Assembly: GCA_963675935.2 (NCBI GenBank)
Contig: CAXXPV010000003.1
Span: 62,001-126,000 of the forward strand
Length of the DNA stretch: 64,000 bases
Source of the DNA: G963675935 sp963675935
GTDB taxonomy: Bacteria > Planctomycetota > Planctomycetia > Pirellulales > Thermoguttaceae
Reading direction: 5' to 3'
Part shown: positions 24,551 to 33,718 of the stretch, piece after piece
Position numbering within the stretch: position 1 is the stretch's first letter
How the letters are laid out: each line of letters starts with the position of its first letter
Program-made: the position numbers and the translations under genes
Notes under the pieces: model-generated
Seen by the model: only the letters and a program-made list of their open reading frames with translations
Database searches by the model: none
Told to the model about the DNA's origin: nothing

Positions 24551-27500
24551 ATGCATCGCATGGTTTTTCCGTTTATCGCCAATATCAATATGTCACGCCC
24601 ATTCGCCTGTTGTGTCGCGCTTGCCGTGGCTTTTTCTCTCATTGGCCCACTCCCCTTGGCCCTGGCGGCAGTCACCGCTGATGTCACGGGCAATGTCGAT
24701 CCCACCGACCCAAGCACATGGACAAGTTCCACGAAGGGTTACATTGGGAAAACCTCGGACGGCACTCTGACGATTACTTCCGGCACACTCCTTTCGTCTT
24801 ACGGTTATCTTGGCTACAACAGCGGCGTGGCCGGAGTCGTGAACGTCTCCAACAGCGGCTTGCAGTGGACCAACAGCGGCAACCTCCTCGTCGGATATTC
24901 CGGCAGCGGCGAGCTGAACATTGCCAAGGGCGGCGTGGTCAGCAATAGCACCGGCTACCTCGGCTACAATTCCGGCTCGACCGGCACAGCCTCTGTCGAT
25001 GGGGTCAACTCGAATTGGACCAACAGCGGCAGACTCCTCGTCGGCAATTCCGGCAGTGGAACGCTGAACGTCACCAACGGCGGCATGGTAAGTAATAGCG
25101 CTGGCTACCTGGGCGCTAATTCCGGCTCAACCGGCACTGTGACTGTCGATGGGGCCAACTCGAAGTGGACCAACAGTTTGGGCATCTCTGTTGGTGAGTC
25201 CGGCAGCGGTACGCTGAAAATCACCAACGGCGGAACAGTCGCCAACGAATGGTCCAACTATATTGGCAACAAGTCCGGCTCGACCGGCATGGTTTCAGTC
25301 GATGGGACCAACTCGAAGTGGACCAGCAGTTGGAGCATCTCTGTCGGTGAGTCCGGCAGCGGTACACTGAAGATCACCAATGGCGGAACGGTCACCAACA
25401 AATACAACAGCTACATTGGCAATGATTCCGGCTCGACCGGCACGGTAACTGTCGACGGAACCAACTCACAGTGGACCAACAGCGGCAACCTCACTGTTGG
25501 CAATTCCGGCAGCGGCACGTTAAACATCGCCAACGGCGGAAGCGTCTCCGTCGGCGGTTCGACGTATGTCGCCAAAGGCGTCACGGGAACCGGAACAATC
25601 AACTTCGGCCCCAATGGCGGAACGCTGACAACCCAGTCGCTCGGCGCGTCTTCCTCGCAATTAAAGGGTGTTGGCACGATCATTGCCCGTGGATTGGTTA
25701 GCGATGTGAACCTGGTTTTTGACGCAGCACACGGGCTTTCCCAATCGCTCGCAATCCAGAACAGCGAGGCGGGACAGAACATCACCGTCAATCTCGACAT
25801 GAGCAACAATACCGGCGATCTCGGCGCGGGCTACTTCGGAAACGGTTCGCTTACCATCAAAGATGCGAAGGTCGTAAGTTCTCAAGCCGGTTGGCTCGGT
25901 TATAAAGCCGGTTCGACCGGTTCGGCGACCATCACGGGCACAGGCTCGAAATGGACGATTTCCAGCAACCTCTACGTCGGCGATTCGGGCCACGGAACGC
26001 TGAACATCACGAACGGGGGCAGCGTTACCGTCAGCGGCACTACGCATGTCGCACAAGGCGCAACGGGATCGGGAAACATCAACTTTAACAACGGAACGCT
26101 GAATACCCGATCGCTTTTCATTGCGCCATCGAGCCAAATGTCGGGCGCAGGCACGATCAACGCCCAAGGCATCGTCAGCGACATGGATTTGGTGTTTGAC
26201 AAGACGCATGGATTGAGCCAGACGTTGGCTTTTTCCAATACAGCGCAAAGCATCACGCTCAATCTCAATATGAGCAATAACTACACCGTGGGCGATCTCG
26301 GCGTGGGTTATCTCGGTAGCGGCTCTCTCGCCATCCGAGATGGACTCACGGTGACATCCGCAAACGGCTACCTCGGCTACAAGGCTGGCTCCGAGGGCAC
26401 GGCCACCGTGAGCGGCTTCGGCTCGAAGTGGGCCACCAACAGCGGATTTGTCGTCGGCAACAACGGCAAGGGAACCCTGTCGGTCTCTGACGGCGGTGCC
26501 ATCGGCTGCAATGATTCCTCCTACAGCGGCGTCACGCCGTCGAGCACCTCCTGGATCGGATACAACCAAGGCTCGACCGGCGTGGTGAATATCTCCGGCG
26601 AAAGCTCGACGTGGAGCGGCATCAACGGCCTCTACATCGGCCATTCGGGCAGCGGAACCCTCAATATCGAAAACGGCGGCGCCGTCACTGCAACCGCCAA
26701 TTCGTCGAGCTACTCCAATGAATATTTCATCGGTTACAACGCCGGAGCGACGGGCGTGGTGAATGTTTCCGGCGGCAATTCAGCATGGACCACCGGTGAT
26801 CTCTCCGTCGGCTATTCAGGCAGCGGTACGCTGAATATCGCCAATGGCGGCAAAGTCAGCAGCTTCACAAGCGATTCCTACTCGATTGATTCCAATGTTT
26901 CCATTGGTCTTAAAGCTGGTTCCATCGGCGTCGCGAATGTTTCCGGCGACAATTCGACTTGGGCCACGGGCAGCCTTACCGTCGGCGATTCCGGCGACGG
27001 AACGCTAAGCATCACCAATGGCGGCGTCGTCAGCAGCAATGTAAATTATCGCAATTCCTCCTATGCCAACATGTATGCCATCGTCGGCAGGAACGGTGGC
27101 TCCAAGGGCGCTGTCAATGTGTCCGGCGAAGGCTCTTCGTGGACTACCAACCAGGGAATCACGATTGGCACAAGTGGAACACTCGCTGTTACGGATGGCG
27201 GCTACGTCGCTAGCTTTACCAACGGTACTGGCAGCAGTAGTAGTGAAGGCGGAGGCGTCATTAGTTCCACTGGCTCGATCATAGTTTCCGGAAGCGGTTC
27301 CAAATTGATCGCTGGATCAACTCTGACCGTCAGCGGCGCCACCAGCTATGTCAACGGCGTCAATGTCGGTCCCGAGGGCACTCTTGCGATTTCCGACGGA
27401 GGCGCCGTCACCGACTCCATTGGCGTCATCGGCGGCAGCAACGGCGCAAAGGGCGCCGTCACAGTCGATAACGCAACCTGGATCAACACCAGCAGCCTCT

Positions 27501-28867
27501 ATGTCGGCAATTATGTCGGCAATAGCAGTAATTACGGAATCGGAACCCTCAATATCATCAACGGCGGCAAGGTACAAAACAACAATGGTTACATCAGCGC
27601 CCCTCCCAGCAGCTATCAAAGCCAAAACATCGCAAGCGTCGTGAATGTCGATAACGCAACGTGGGTCAACAATGGCTCTCTCACTGTTGGCGGCACCGGC
27701 ATCGGCATTCTAAATATCGTCAACGGCGGCAACGTCACCAGCGTCAACAGCACGATTTGCACCAGTAGTTACTACTCTTCAAGCAACTTGGTCAGTTCGG
27801 TAACGGTCGATCATGCGACGTGGACGGATGCCGGCAATATCTACGTTGGCAACAGCGCTCCAGGAATGTTAAAAGTCGTTAACGGAGGCGTCGTGAACTG
27901 TGTCAATGGCAGCATTGGGGGAGGCTACACTTACTATGGAACCTCCAGCGCGGCAAGCGTCTCCGGCACGAACTCGAAGTGGATTAACAGCGGTAGTCTC
28001 TCTGTCGGCTCCAGCAGCTCCGGAATCGGGGTACTCAGCATCACCAGCGGCGGGGCGGTAACGGCGGCAAGTGTTGCCGTCTATGGCAGCGGCCTGTTGG
28101 CCCTGGATGTCGGATACGGCAGTTCGCTCACCGTCGGCAGTGGAACCGGAACCATCACCAATTACGGAATAGTTCGCATGAGTGCGGGCACGGCTGTCAA
28201 GTCCGGCGTCTACAAGCCGATTTCCGCAGGAACTTTGTCTAGCGGTGGAGTGTGGCAAGCCCTCGGCGGAAAGTGGGACGCCACGCTGCATACCTTCAGC
28301 GTCTCCGATGCCGTCACGGGCACGGCCGGTTCGCCCGTCACCATCGACTTGGCCACTCAACAGCGCATCCTTATCACCGACAGCGCAACCGGCGAGTCGG
28401 TCGGCGCAAGTTTCCTGGGCTCGACCACCTCGCAATCGGTGACGTTCACCGCCACGGCGATGAGCGACAGCACACTTGCCGGCCTAAAAGCCCTCAAAAA
28501 TGCGGACGACACAATTTTGAGCAGTTGGTCGCTCGATGCGGGAATTTTCAGCACCCCATATCCATATCCATCGAGTGCGCCCGTCTATCTTTCGCTCTTC
28601 GTCGGCGCCGGCCAGTCGGTCGAAGAATTGACGATCTGGTCTTTTAACTCCGATTATTACACTCCTTTAGGCTATTGGACAAAGGTCTCGCCCAGTGATT
28701 TGACCTACGATGGAGCCTATGCGAACTTTACGGTAACGTGGTCTCACAGGCCGGGAATGTTTAGCGGGTATGCCGTAACTTCGCCCGTGCCGGAGCCGGG
28801 TGCGATAACCCTACTTGCCGCGGCATTTGCCGTTCTCGCCGTTTACGCTCGGCGGAAGCGCAGATAG
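24551..28867 (+). CDS. Giant PEP-CTERM surface protein of tandem beta repeats
   Basis: The 1438-residue exported protein has a signal peptide (about 18-46, CCVALAVAFSLIGPLPLALAA), then about 18-19 turns of a repeat whose core is xGTLNIxNGGxV, spaced by SGSTGTVxVDGxNSxWTNS. This fits the PEP-CTERM/T5SS-associated repeat found in autotransporter-like beta-solenoids. The end carries VPEPGAITLLAAAFAVLAVYARRKRR, a PEP-CTERM signal with a membrane helix and basic tail, so exosortase-type sorting to the surface is expected. AGGAGG 5 nt upstream of ATG 24551 is a strong ribosome binding site. A role in matrix or adhesion is plausible but not shown. Confidence 0.92.
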   Translation: MHRMVFPFIANINMSRPFACCVALAVAFSLIGPLPLALAAVTADVTGNVDPTDPSTWTSSTKGYIGKTSDGTLTITSGTLLSSYGYLGYNSGVAGVVNVSNSGLQWTNSGNLLVGYSGSGELNIAKGGVVSNSTGYLGYNSGSTGTASVDGVNSNWTNSGRLLVGNSGSGTLNVTNGGMVSNSAGYLGANSGSTGTVTVDGANSKWTNSLGISVGESGSGTLKITNGGTVANEWSNYIGNKSGSTGMVSVDGTNSKWTSSWSISVGESGSGTLKITNGGTVTNKYNSYIGNDSGSTGTVTVDGTNSQWTNSGNLTVGNSGSGTLNIANGGSVSVGGSTYVAKGVTGTGTINFGPNGGTLTTQSLGASSSQLKGVGTIIARGLVSDVNLVFDAAHGLSQSLAIQNSEAGQNITVNLDMSNNTGDLGAGYFGNGSLTIKDAKVVSSQAGWLGYKAGSTGSATITGTGSKWTISSNLYVGDSGHGTLNITNGGSVTVSGTTHVAQGATGSGNINFNNGTLNTRSLFIAPSSQMSGAGTINAQGIVSDMDLVFDKTHGLSQTLAFSNTAQSITLNLNMSNNYTVGDLGVGYLGSGSLAIRDGLTVTSANGYLGYKAGSEGTATVSGFGSKWATNSGFVVGNNGKGTLSVSDGGAIGCNDSSYSGVTPSSTSWIGYNQGSTGVVNISGESSTWSGINGLYIGHSGSGTLNIENGGAVTATANSSSYSNEYFIGYNAGATGVVNVSGGNSAWTTGDLSVGYSGSGTLNIANGGKVSSFTSDSYSIDSNVSIGLKAGSIGVANVSGDNSTWATGSLTVGDSGDGTLSITNGGVVSSNVNYRNSSYANMYAIVGRNGGSKGAVNVSGEGSSWTTNQGITIGTSGTLAVTDGGYVASFTNGTGSSSSEGGGVISSTGSIIVSGSGSKLIAGSTLTVSGATSYVNGVNVGPEGTLAISDGGAVTDSIGVIGGSNGAKGAVTVDNATWINTSSLYVGNYVGNSSNYGIGTLNIINGGKVQNNNGYISAPPSSYQSQNIASVVNVDNATWVNNGSLTVGGTGIGILNIVNGGNVTSVNSTICTSSYYSSSNLVSSVTVDHATWTDAGNIYVGNSAPGMLKVVNGGVVNCVNGSIGGGYTYYGTSSAASVSGTNSKWINSGSLSVGSSSSGIGVLSITSGGAVTAASVAVYGSGLLALDVGYGSSLTVGSGTGTITNYGIVRMSAGTAVKSGVYKPISAGTLSSGGVWQALGGKWDATLHTFSVSDAVTGTAGSPVTIDLATQQRILITDSATGESVGASFLGSTTSQSVTFTATAMSDSTLAGLKALKNADDTILSSWSLDAGIFSTPYPYPSSAPVYLSLFVGAGQSVEELTIWSFNSDYYTPLGYWTKVSPSDLTYDGAYANFTVTWSHRPGMFSGYAVTSPVPEPGAITLLAAAFAVLAVYARRKRR

Positions 28868-28952
28868 CAACCGGAAAAGACTAAGATTTGAGCTTGGTCA
28901 AATTGTATCTTTTTGCAGGGGGGAGATGATTTCTCGACCGTTGCGTATCCAT

Positions 28953-28983
28953 TTGTAATCGACTTGCGATAGAGTATTATAAT
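28953..28983 (+). promoter_or_regulatory. Putative sigma70-type promoter with very short leader
   Basis: TTGTAA (28953-28958) and TATAAT (28978-28983) are 19 bp apart, and the next start codon (28992) lies only 9 nt after the -10 box. No Shine-Dalgarno precedes that ATG, so if this promoter is used the mRNA would be leaderless or nearly so. Sequence-based inference only. Confidence 0.35.
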
Positions 28984-28991
28984 GGATAGCC

Positions 28992-30014
28992 ATGCGAGAA
29001 CACGTCTCCAGATTGTGCAGCAATCACGCGCAACAATTCCGTTGCGCCTTGGTGTGCATTGCGATCGGATTTTGTTTTCATGCGTTTTCACATTCCGCCG
29101 CCGCGCAGCAACTGAAGCTGCTCGAAAAAATGCCGGCCGACCTGCTGCGCTACACCGGCGGCGCGCGGCCCAACACTGACGGTTTGGCCGGGCATAACCA
29201 AGGCGGCTTCAAAAGCCCCGAGTTCCAAAGCGGGGCCATGCACTACATGGTCCGCGCCATCGTTCGGCGCGATCCACGCTGCATCGACGAAGGCTGGCTG
29301 GCCATCGACGCCACGTTCCGCGAACAAAACGAACAGGGCGGTTTCAGCCGGCCCGGCGCTCCGCACGGCGGGCCATCGGCCGCGGCCTTCTGGCTGGCTG
29401 AACTCGATCAGGCCCTTCTCGTTTTACGCGAAAGCGAACTGGGGCCGAAGTACAAGGAGCGGATCGACTTGCTCGTGCCGAAAATCCACAAGGCCGCCAA
29501 ATGGCTCGCGCAGCCGCGTTATCGCGATCGTCTGATGTGCGACGACGCCGAGGCTCCCAACCGTTTGCTGTTCGACGGTCTTGCCTTCGGACTGTCCGGC
29601 ATTCTCGCCGACGACTGCGAACTGAAGCAGACGGGCCGCCGCTTCGTCGATCTGGCGATGGCGAAATATCGCGAGAGCGACGGCGTGTTCCTCGAAAAAG
29701 GCGGGCACGATTCCAGTTATCAGGCCGTCGCCGCGTTGAAGCTCCAAGTCTGGACGCTCTACTTTCCCGATGAGAAGCTCGAGGCCGCGGCCGATCGGGC
29801 GGTTCGCTGGGAGTTGGGCCGCGTCGCCGCCGACGGTCAGGTGGACGTTGCCGGCAACACTCGCACAGGGCTGGGCCAGGAGCGCTGGATGGGCCATGAA
29901 AAAGACGTGAACTTGAGCGAGATCACACTCTGTCTCCTCTATCATTACGCGCGAACCGGCGACCGCGATTCGCTGGCCGCGGCCCGGCGAATCGTCGAGC
30001 GGCGCAAGCCGTAG
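28992..30014 (+). CDS. Secreted protein, probable alpha/alpha-toroid fold, unknown function
   Basis: The 340-residue precursor has a signal peptide (to about residue 38, ...FHAFSHSAAAQQ). The mature part is helical with repeated helix pairs and Gly-rich turns (GHNQGGFKSPEFQSGAMHYM, EQGGFSRPGAPHGGPSAAAF, VFLEKGGHDSSYQAVAALKLQVW, NTRTGLGQERWMGHEKDVNL). This resembles six-hairpin or terpenoid-cyclase-like toroids seen in polysaccharide lyases and glycosidases. I do not recognise a named family. Because it stands between a PEP-CTERM surface protein and an ECF sigma module, a role in polysaccharide handling is plausible, but no catalytic residues can be assigned. Confidence 0.75.
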   Translation: MREHVSRLCSNHAQQFRCALVCIAIGFCFHAFSHSAAAQQLKLLEKMPADLLRYTGGARPNTDGLAGHNQGGFKSPEFQSGAMHYMVRAIVRRDPRCIDEGWLAIDATFREQNEQGGFSRPGAPHGGPSAAAFWLAELDQALLVLRESELGPKYKERIDLLVPKIHKAAKWLAQPRYRDRLMCDDAEAPNRLLFDGLAFGLSGILADDCELKQTGRRFVDLAMAKYRESDGVFLEKGGHDSSYQAVAALKLQVWTLYFPDEKLEAAADRAVRWELGRVAADGQVDVAGNTRTGLGQERWMGHEKDVNLSEITLCLLYHYARTGDRDSLAAARRIVERRKP

Positions 30015-30042
30015 GCGAAAGCAACGCTTGCCGACGGAACTC

Positions 30043-30102
30043 CAATAGGACTTATGAGACGAATAAGACCTATACGTCTTATGGGCCATATAAGTCCTAT
30101 TA
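30043..30102. repeat. Palindrome of GGACTTAT units (second copy)
   Basis: AATAGGACTTATGAG and ...ATATAAGTCCTATT are the facing ends; the interior differs from the copy at 3580-3646. It follows the secreted toroid-like gene by 28 bp and could end its transcript. No gene lies in 30103-30282. Confidence 0.7.
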
Positions 30103-30282
30103 CTGCGGGTGTTACCCCAACACCCCAAGGGCGGTCTGGGCCGCGTTCCGCGAATCATCGCCCCCCCCGCTTGTGTGTCGCGGCATTTTTCCCTTGGAAT
30201 TTTCATGGCCTTGCGCCATAAGAGAATAAGGGAAAATTGTTCGGCCTTATCAATAGCAGCATTCCGCAGGCAGGGTGTTTGA

Positions 30283-30819
30283 GTGAACGAGACGAGCCAC
30301 CGAGACGCGGACCAGATCGTGCAGTTGTTGACGAACGTTCAACAGCAACTGACCCGATACGTCCGCACCCTGGTGCCGAATCGGGCCGACGCCGAGGAGG
30401 TGCTGCAAGAGGCCAATTTGTTCATTTGGCGCCACGCCGACGATTTCGAGTTGGGCACGAACTTCGCGGCCTGGGCGTGCCGGATTGCCCATTATCAGGT
30501 ACTCACGTTCCGCAAGCGCCAATCGCGGAGCCGGCTGTGTTTCAGCGACGCCCTGGTCGATCAATTGTCGCAGACCGCCGTCCGAAGCGAGGCGGGCGGC
30601 AGCGACGACGCCGAATCGCTCGATTCGTGTATGGACAAGCTCAGTGAAACGGACCGCGAACTGATGGATTTGCGCTACGAGCCGGAGGCCACGGTCGAGA
30701 GCGTCGCCCTGCGGGTGGGCCGATCGACCAAAGCGGTTTACAACGCCCTGTCGCGCATCCGCACGTGGCTGTTGGATTGCATGGAGCGGACGACCGCGGA
30801 ACGGAGGAGGAAGGAATGA
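30283..30819 (+). CDS. ECF-type RNA polymerase sigma factor
   Basis: The 178-residue protein carries sigma region 2 (LTRYVRTLVPNRADAEEVLQEANLFIWRH, about 23-52, then FAAWACRIAHYQVLTFRKRQ) and region 4 (MDKLSETDRELMDLRYEPEATVESVALRVGRSTKAVYNALSRIRTWL, from about 120). It belongs to the planctomycete/verrucomicrobial type normally paired with FecR-like regulators. Start is GTG 30283. The stop overlaps the start of the FecR-like gene (ATGA), so the two are translationally coupled. Confidence 0.93.
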   Translation: MNETSHRDADQIVQLLTNVQQQLTRYVRTLVPNRADAEEVLQEANLFIWRHADDFELGTNFAAWACRIAHYQVLTFRKRQSRSRLCFSDALVDQLSQTAVRSEAGGSDDAESLDSCMDKLSETDRELMDLRYEPEATVESVALRVGRSTKAVYNALSRIRTWLLDCMERTTAERRRKE

Positions 30820-32510
30820 CTCCCTCCGGCGCCAAAACCATTGAGCTTGCCGAGTTGCTTACGCTGATGTGCGACGGCGAGATCGGCCGCGTGGAATCGG
30901 AGCGGATCGAGGCGTTGTTGCTCGACGATCCGGAGGCTCAGGAGTTTTATCGGCGTTATATTTCCTTGGACGTGGAATTGGCATGGCGTGCCGCGGGGCG
31001 GAAGGCGGAGGGAGAGAATGCAAAATGCAAACTGCAAATGGCAAATTGCAAATTGCCGGAATCTAGCCCCCAGCCCCCAGCCCCTAGCCCCTCATCCATT
31101 CCCCCTTCCGCCATCTCCCTTCCGCCTTCCGTTTCTCTCTTCTCTTTCCTCCCAACCACTCCGCTAGGCAACGTCGCGTTTTCCTACGCCATGTCGGCGT
31201 TGCTTGTCGCCATTGGGTTGTTCATTTTTTCGCTGATGTCGGCGTCGTCGCCCCGCAATACGGTTGTCAACAATAAACCCACAGATATCCAGAATCGCAC
31301 GACGTCCAATGTGCCGACGCCCGAGCCGGAGATTGTATCCATCGCCCGGATTACCGGCATGATCGATTGCGTTTGGGTCGACACGGATGATGCCCCCTTC
31401 CACGATCGCGTGGTTCTCGGCACGAAATACATGCTGAAGTCCGGTCTGATGGAAATCACGTACTACACTGGGGCAAAAGTAATTCTCCAAGGCCCATGTA
31501 CGTATACTGCGGAATCGACGGCTGGCGGGTATTTGTCGCTCGGAAAATTGACGGCGCGGGTGGAAAGTAGGTCCCGTCTGCCGGACGGGACAAGTGGGAC
31601 AAGTAAATTCCGCTTGCCGGATAGGACATTGCCAACCGATCACGGCATCGCGAAGTCCCGCCCGGCAGGCGGGACCTACTTTGCCGTTCGCACTCCCACC
31701 GCCATCGTCACCGACCTCGGCACGGAGTTTGGGGTTGAAGTGGATAAATCTGGCGCGACGCAATCGCGCGTGTATTGTGGCCGAGTCGAAGTGCGAGTCG
31801 TGGGCGGCAAGACAAAAGCTGGCGATCAAATCATTCCGCTTGGCGAAAATGAATCGGTCCGGGTGACGCTCGACAAGACGAAGGCCATCAAGGTCATTCG
31901 CGACACAAGTACGGATCCATCAAGTTCTTTCGTGCGCGGAATGCCACGGCGAGTGCCCATCAAGCTGTTCAACACCGGCGTCGGGTTGAAGCCGGGCGAT
32001 GCCGACCTGCATTGGCAACTTGTCGCCCGTAGCGACAACATAAAATTCAAGCCCGCGCCGGCCGTGGTATCCGGGACCAATGGACATTGGATGGGCAATG
32101 ACCCGCCTCGGTCGCAATGGATCTCGGCCGTGGGCGATTGCTCCAACGTGCCCGATGGTGTTGTTTATACCTTCCGCACGACGTTCCAATTAAGGGAGGC
32201 GTATTTGGGCACGGCGGTTTTACGGGGGATGTTTGCTGTCGACAACCACGTGCGGGCGATTCGCCTCAACGGCCATGAGGTTCCCGTGCCCGAACACGGC
32301 TATGACGACTCATTCTGCATCTTCCATCCGTTCCCGCACCGCGGCGGATTTGTGGAAGGCGTTAACGTGCTGGAGTTTGAGGTGCAGAACGGCGGCAGTT
32401 CGGTCCAGTATCACGTATCGAGCATGGGGCTTCGCGTGGAACTGGAAGGCTCCGTAATTCCTCGGAGAGAAACGTCTGCGAACCAACAACAAACTGAAAC
32501 CAAGAACTGA
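30816..32510 (+). CDS. FecR-domain membrane protein, probable anti-sigma partner, with low-complexity insertions
   Basis: The 564-residue protein begins with a short cytosolic region (LAELLTLMCDGEIGRVESERIEALLLDDPEAQEFYRRYI) typical of the planctomycete sigma-partner proteins. One membrane helix follows (about 123-143, YAMSALLVAIGLFIFSLMSA), then an extracytoplasmic FecR domain (GLMEITYYTGAKVILQGPCTY, FAVRTPTAIVTDLGTEFGVEV, GRVEVRV). A C-terminal beta-sandwich (about 390-550) may bind carbohydrate. Two stretches look inserted. One is a Lys/Cys/Pro-rich linker from 7-bp repeats (31019-31092). The other, about residues 250-288, comes from GGTCCC palindromes (31567-31679) and sits between VE and YFAVRTPT of the FecR domain. 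Confidence 0.88.
   Translation: MTPSGAKTIELAELLTLMCDGEIGRVESERIEALLLDDPEAQEFYRRYISLDVELAWRAAGRKAEGENAKCKLQMANCKLPESSPQPPAPSPSSIPPSAISLPPSVSLFSFLPTTPLGNVAFSYAMSALLVAIGLFIFSLMSASSPRNTVVNNKPTDIQNRTTSNVPTPEPEIVSIARITGMIDCVWVDTDDAPFHDRVVLGTKYMLKSGLMEITYYTGAKVILQGPCTYTAESTAGGYLSLGKLTARVESRSRLPDGTSGTSKFRLPDRTLPTDHGIAKSRPAGGTYFAVRTPTAIVTDLGTEFGVEVDKSGATQSRVYCGRVEVRVVGGKTKAGDQIIPLGENESVRVTLDKTKAIKVIRDTSTDPSSSFVRGMPRRVPIKLFNTGVGLKPGDADLHWQLVARSDNIKFKPAPAVVSGTNGHWMGNDPPRSQWISAVGDCSNVPDGVVYTFRTTFQLREAYLGTAVLRGMFAVDNHVRAIRLNGHEVPVPEHGYDDSFCIFHPFPHRGGFVEGVNVLEFEVQNGGSSVQYHVSSMGLRVELEGSVIPRRETSANQQQTETKN
31019..31092. repeat. Coding heptamer tandem repeats (TGCAAAT and AGCCCCC types)
   Basis: Six 7-bp units (TGCAAAA, TGCAAAC, TGCAAAT, GGCAAAT, TGCAAAT, TGCCGGA) at 31019-31060 are followed by AGCCCCC, AGCCCCC, AGCCCCT, AGCCCCT at 31065-31092. 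They encode the linker before the membrane helix of the FecR-like protein. Seven is not a multiple of three, so losing or gaining a single unit would shift the frame. Confidence 0.9.
31567..31679. repeat. GGTCCCGTCTGCCGG palindrome pair inside the FecR-like gene
   Basis: GTAGGTCCCGTCTGCCGGAC at 31567 and its near complement GTCCCGCCCGGCAGGCGGGAC ending at 31675 (GTAGGT in reverse to 31679) bracket about 60 bp with further GGGACAAG fragments. The unit is translated in frame. The same family lies outside genes at 2311-2348 and 2492-2520. Confidence 0.85.
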
Positions 32511-32714
32511 AGGAGGCATGCCGAAGTCAACGATTTCGGGTTGTGGAAGTGTTGATTTCATCGAGAGCGGAGTGAGGCAATGGACAACCGCGATATCGGA
32601 ATTAAATGCCGACGTTCGTCGGCGCCGGTTCGCGGTTACGCGAGGTGGCTCGGTCCGCGGCGGGTGCGATGTTTGCGCCATGCAACGGAAGACCCAATAA
32701 AACAGGATACCACA

Positions 32715-33572
32715 ATGAAAATCATGCGAACATTATCGATCTCGATCGGAGCTATTGTCTTGACGCTGGCGGCGGAGCAGATCGCTTCCGCGGGCCTGAT
32801 ATCCAGCACCACGACCGTCGGCGACAAAACCGTCGTCAGTTTCACGGATGGCGACGGTACTTGGACCGCCCCGACGGGCGTAACCTCCATTGAGGTGTTG
32901 GTGGTCGGCGGCGGCGGCGGCGCCGGCCAAGGCGGCGGTGGCGGCGCTGGCGGCTTCTATTACTCGTCATTGTATGCCCTCTCGGGCTCAACCGTTAACG
33001 TGACGGTCGGGGCAGGCGGTGGTGGCGGCGCATATCAGAGTGATGGAACTTCGGGTTCCACTTCGATTTTCGATCTCTTGCAAGCCTATAGCGGCCAAGG
33101 CGGTTTCCGCACCGTCAACGGCGATATTTGCGGCATGGGCGGAGCAAGCGGCGGCAACAATCAGGGCGGCGTCGGCCTCACGGCGGCTAACCCCGGTTAC
33201 GGCGAGTATGGCAGTGGCAGTGGCGCGGGCTTCGCAGGCATCACAGGCAACTCATCGGCCGGCGGTAACGGCCTGACATGTTCCATCACCGGTACGCTGA
33301 CTTACTATGCCGGCGGCGGCGGCGCGCTCGTTCGCGGGGTTGGCGGACTGGGCGGTGGCGGAAATGGGACGTCTTCAAGTGGAACCGCGGCTTCGGCCGG
33401 CACGGCCAATTTGGGCGGCGGCGGCGGCGCCGGTTGGAATGCTGCCGGCGGCGCCGGCGGATCCGGTGTGGTCGTCATCGCGTATACCACCGTCCCCGAG
33501 CCTTCGACCATAGCACTCCTGGCCTGCAGCCTTGTCGGACTGTTGGCCTACGCATGGAAGAAGCGGAAGTAA
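32715..33572 (+). CDS. Glycine-rich PEP-CTERM protein
   Basis: The 285-residue exported protein has a signal peptide (MKIMRTLSISIGAIVLTLAA...ASA), a sequence WTAPTGVTSIEVLVVGGGGGAG that starts a glycine-rich domain (long GGGG, GSGSG and GGAG runs), and a PEP-CTERM tail VPEPSTIALLACSLVGLLAYAWKKRK. The first block resembles the glycine-rich domain of surface receptors/adhesins with the WTVPAGVTSVEVLVVGGGG motif. It follows the sigma/FecR pair on the same strand and may be one of its targets. ATG 32715 directly precedes the signal peptide. Confidence 0.88.
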   Translation: MKIMRTLSISIGAIVLTLAAEQIASAGLISSTTTVGDKTVVSFTDGDGTWTAPTGVTSIEVLVVGGGGGAGQGGGGGAGGFYYSSLYALSGSTVNVTVGAGGGGGAYQSDGTSGSTSIFDLLQAYSGQGGFRTVNGDICGMGGASGGNNQGGVGLTAANPGYGEYGSGSGAGFAGITGNSSAGGNGLTCSITGTLTYYAGGGGALVRGVGGLGGGGNGTSSSGTAASAGTANLGGGGGAGWNAAGGAGGSGVVVIAYTTVPEPSTIALLACSLVGLLAYAWKKRK

Positions 33573-33580
33573 AGCAGGTT

Positions 33581-33605
33581 GGGGCGACAGTTGAACTGTC
33601 GCCCC
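33581..33605. terminator. Hairpin GGGGCGACAG-TTGAA-CTGTCGCCCC
   Basis: A 10-bp GC-rich stem with a 5-nt loop begins 9 bp after the glycine-rich PEP-CTERM gene, a suitable place for a terminator. A near-identical hairpin at 14370-14394 has GGCAG/CTGCC in place of GACAG/CTGTC, a compensated pair, so it is also a dispersed repeat. Confidence 0.5.
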
Positions 33606-33718
33606 AGCATAAACACCCATCCATGAAGGACACGAATCGCTCGAAGAAACAATCTTTGTGTTCCTTCGTGTTCTTCGTGGATGATTTTTCTTTTCACTTA
33701 TTATGACTTGGTGACAAA

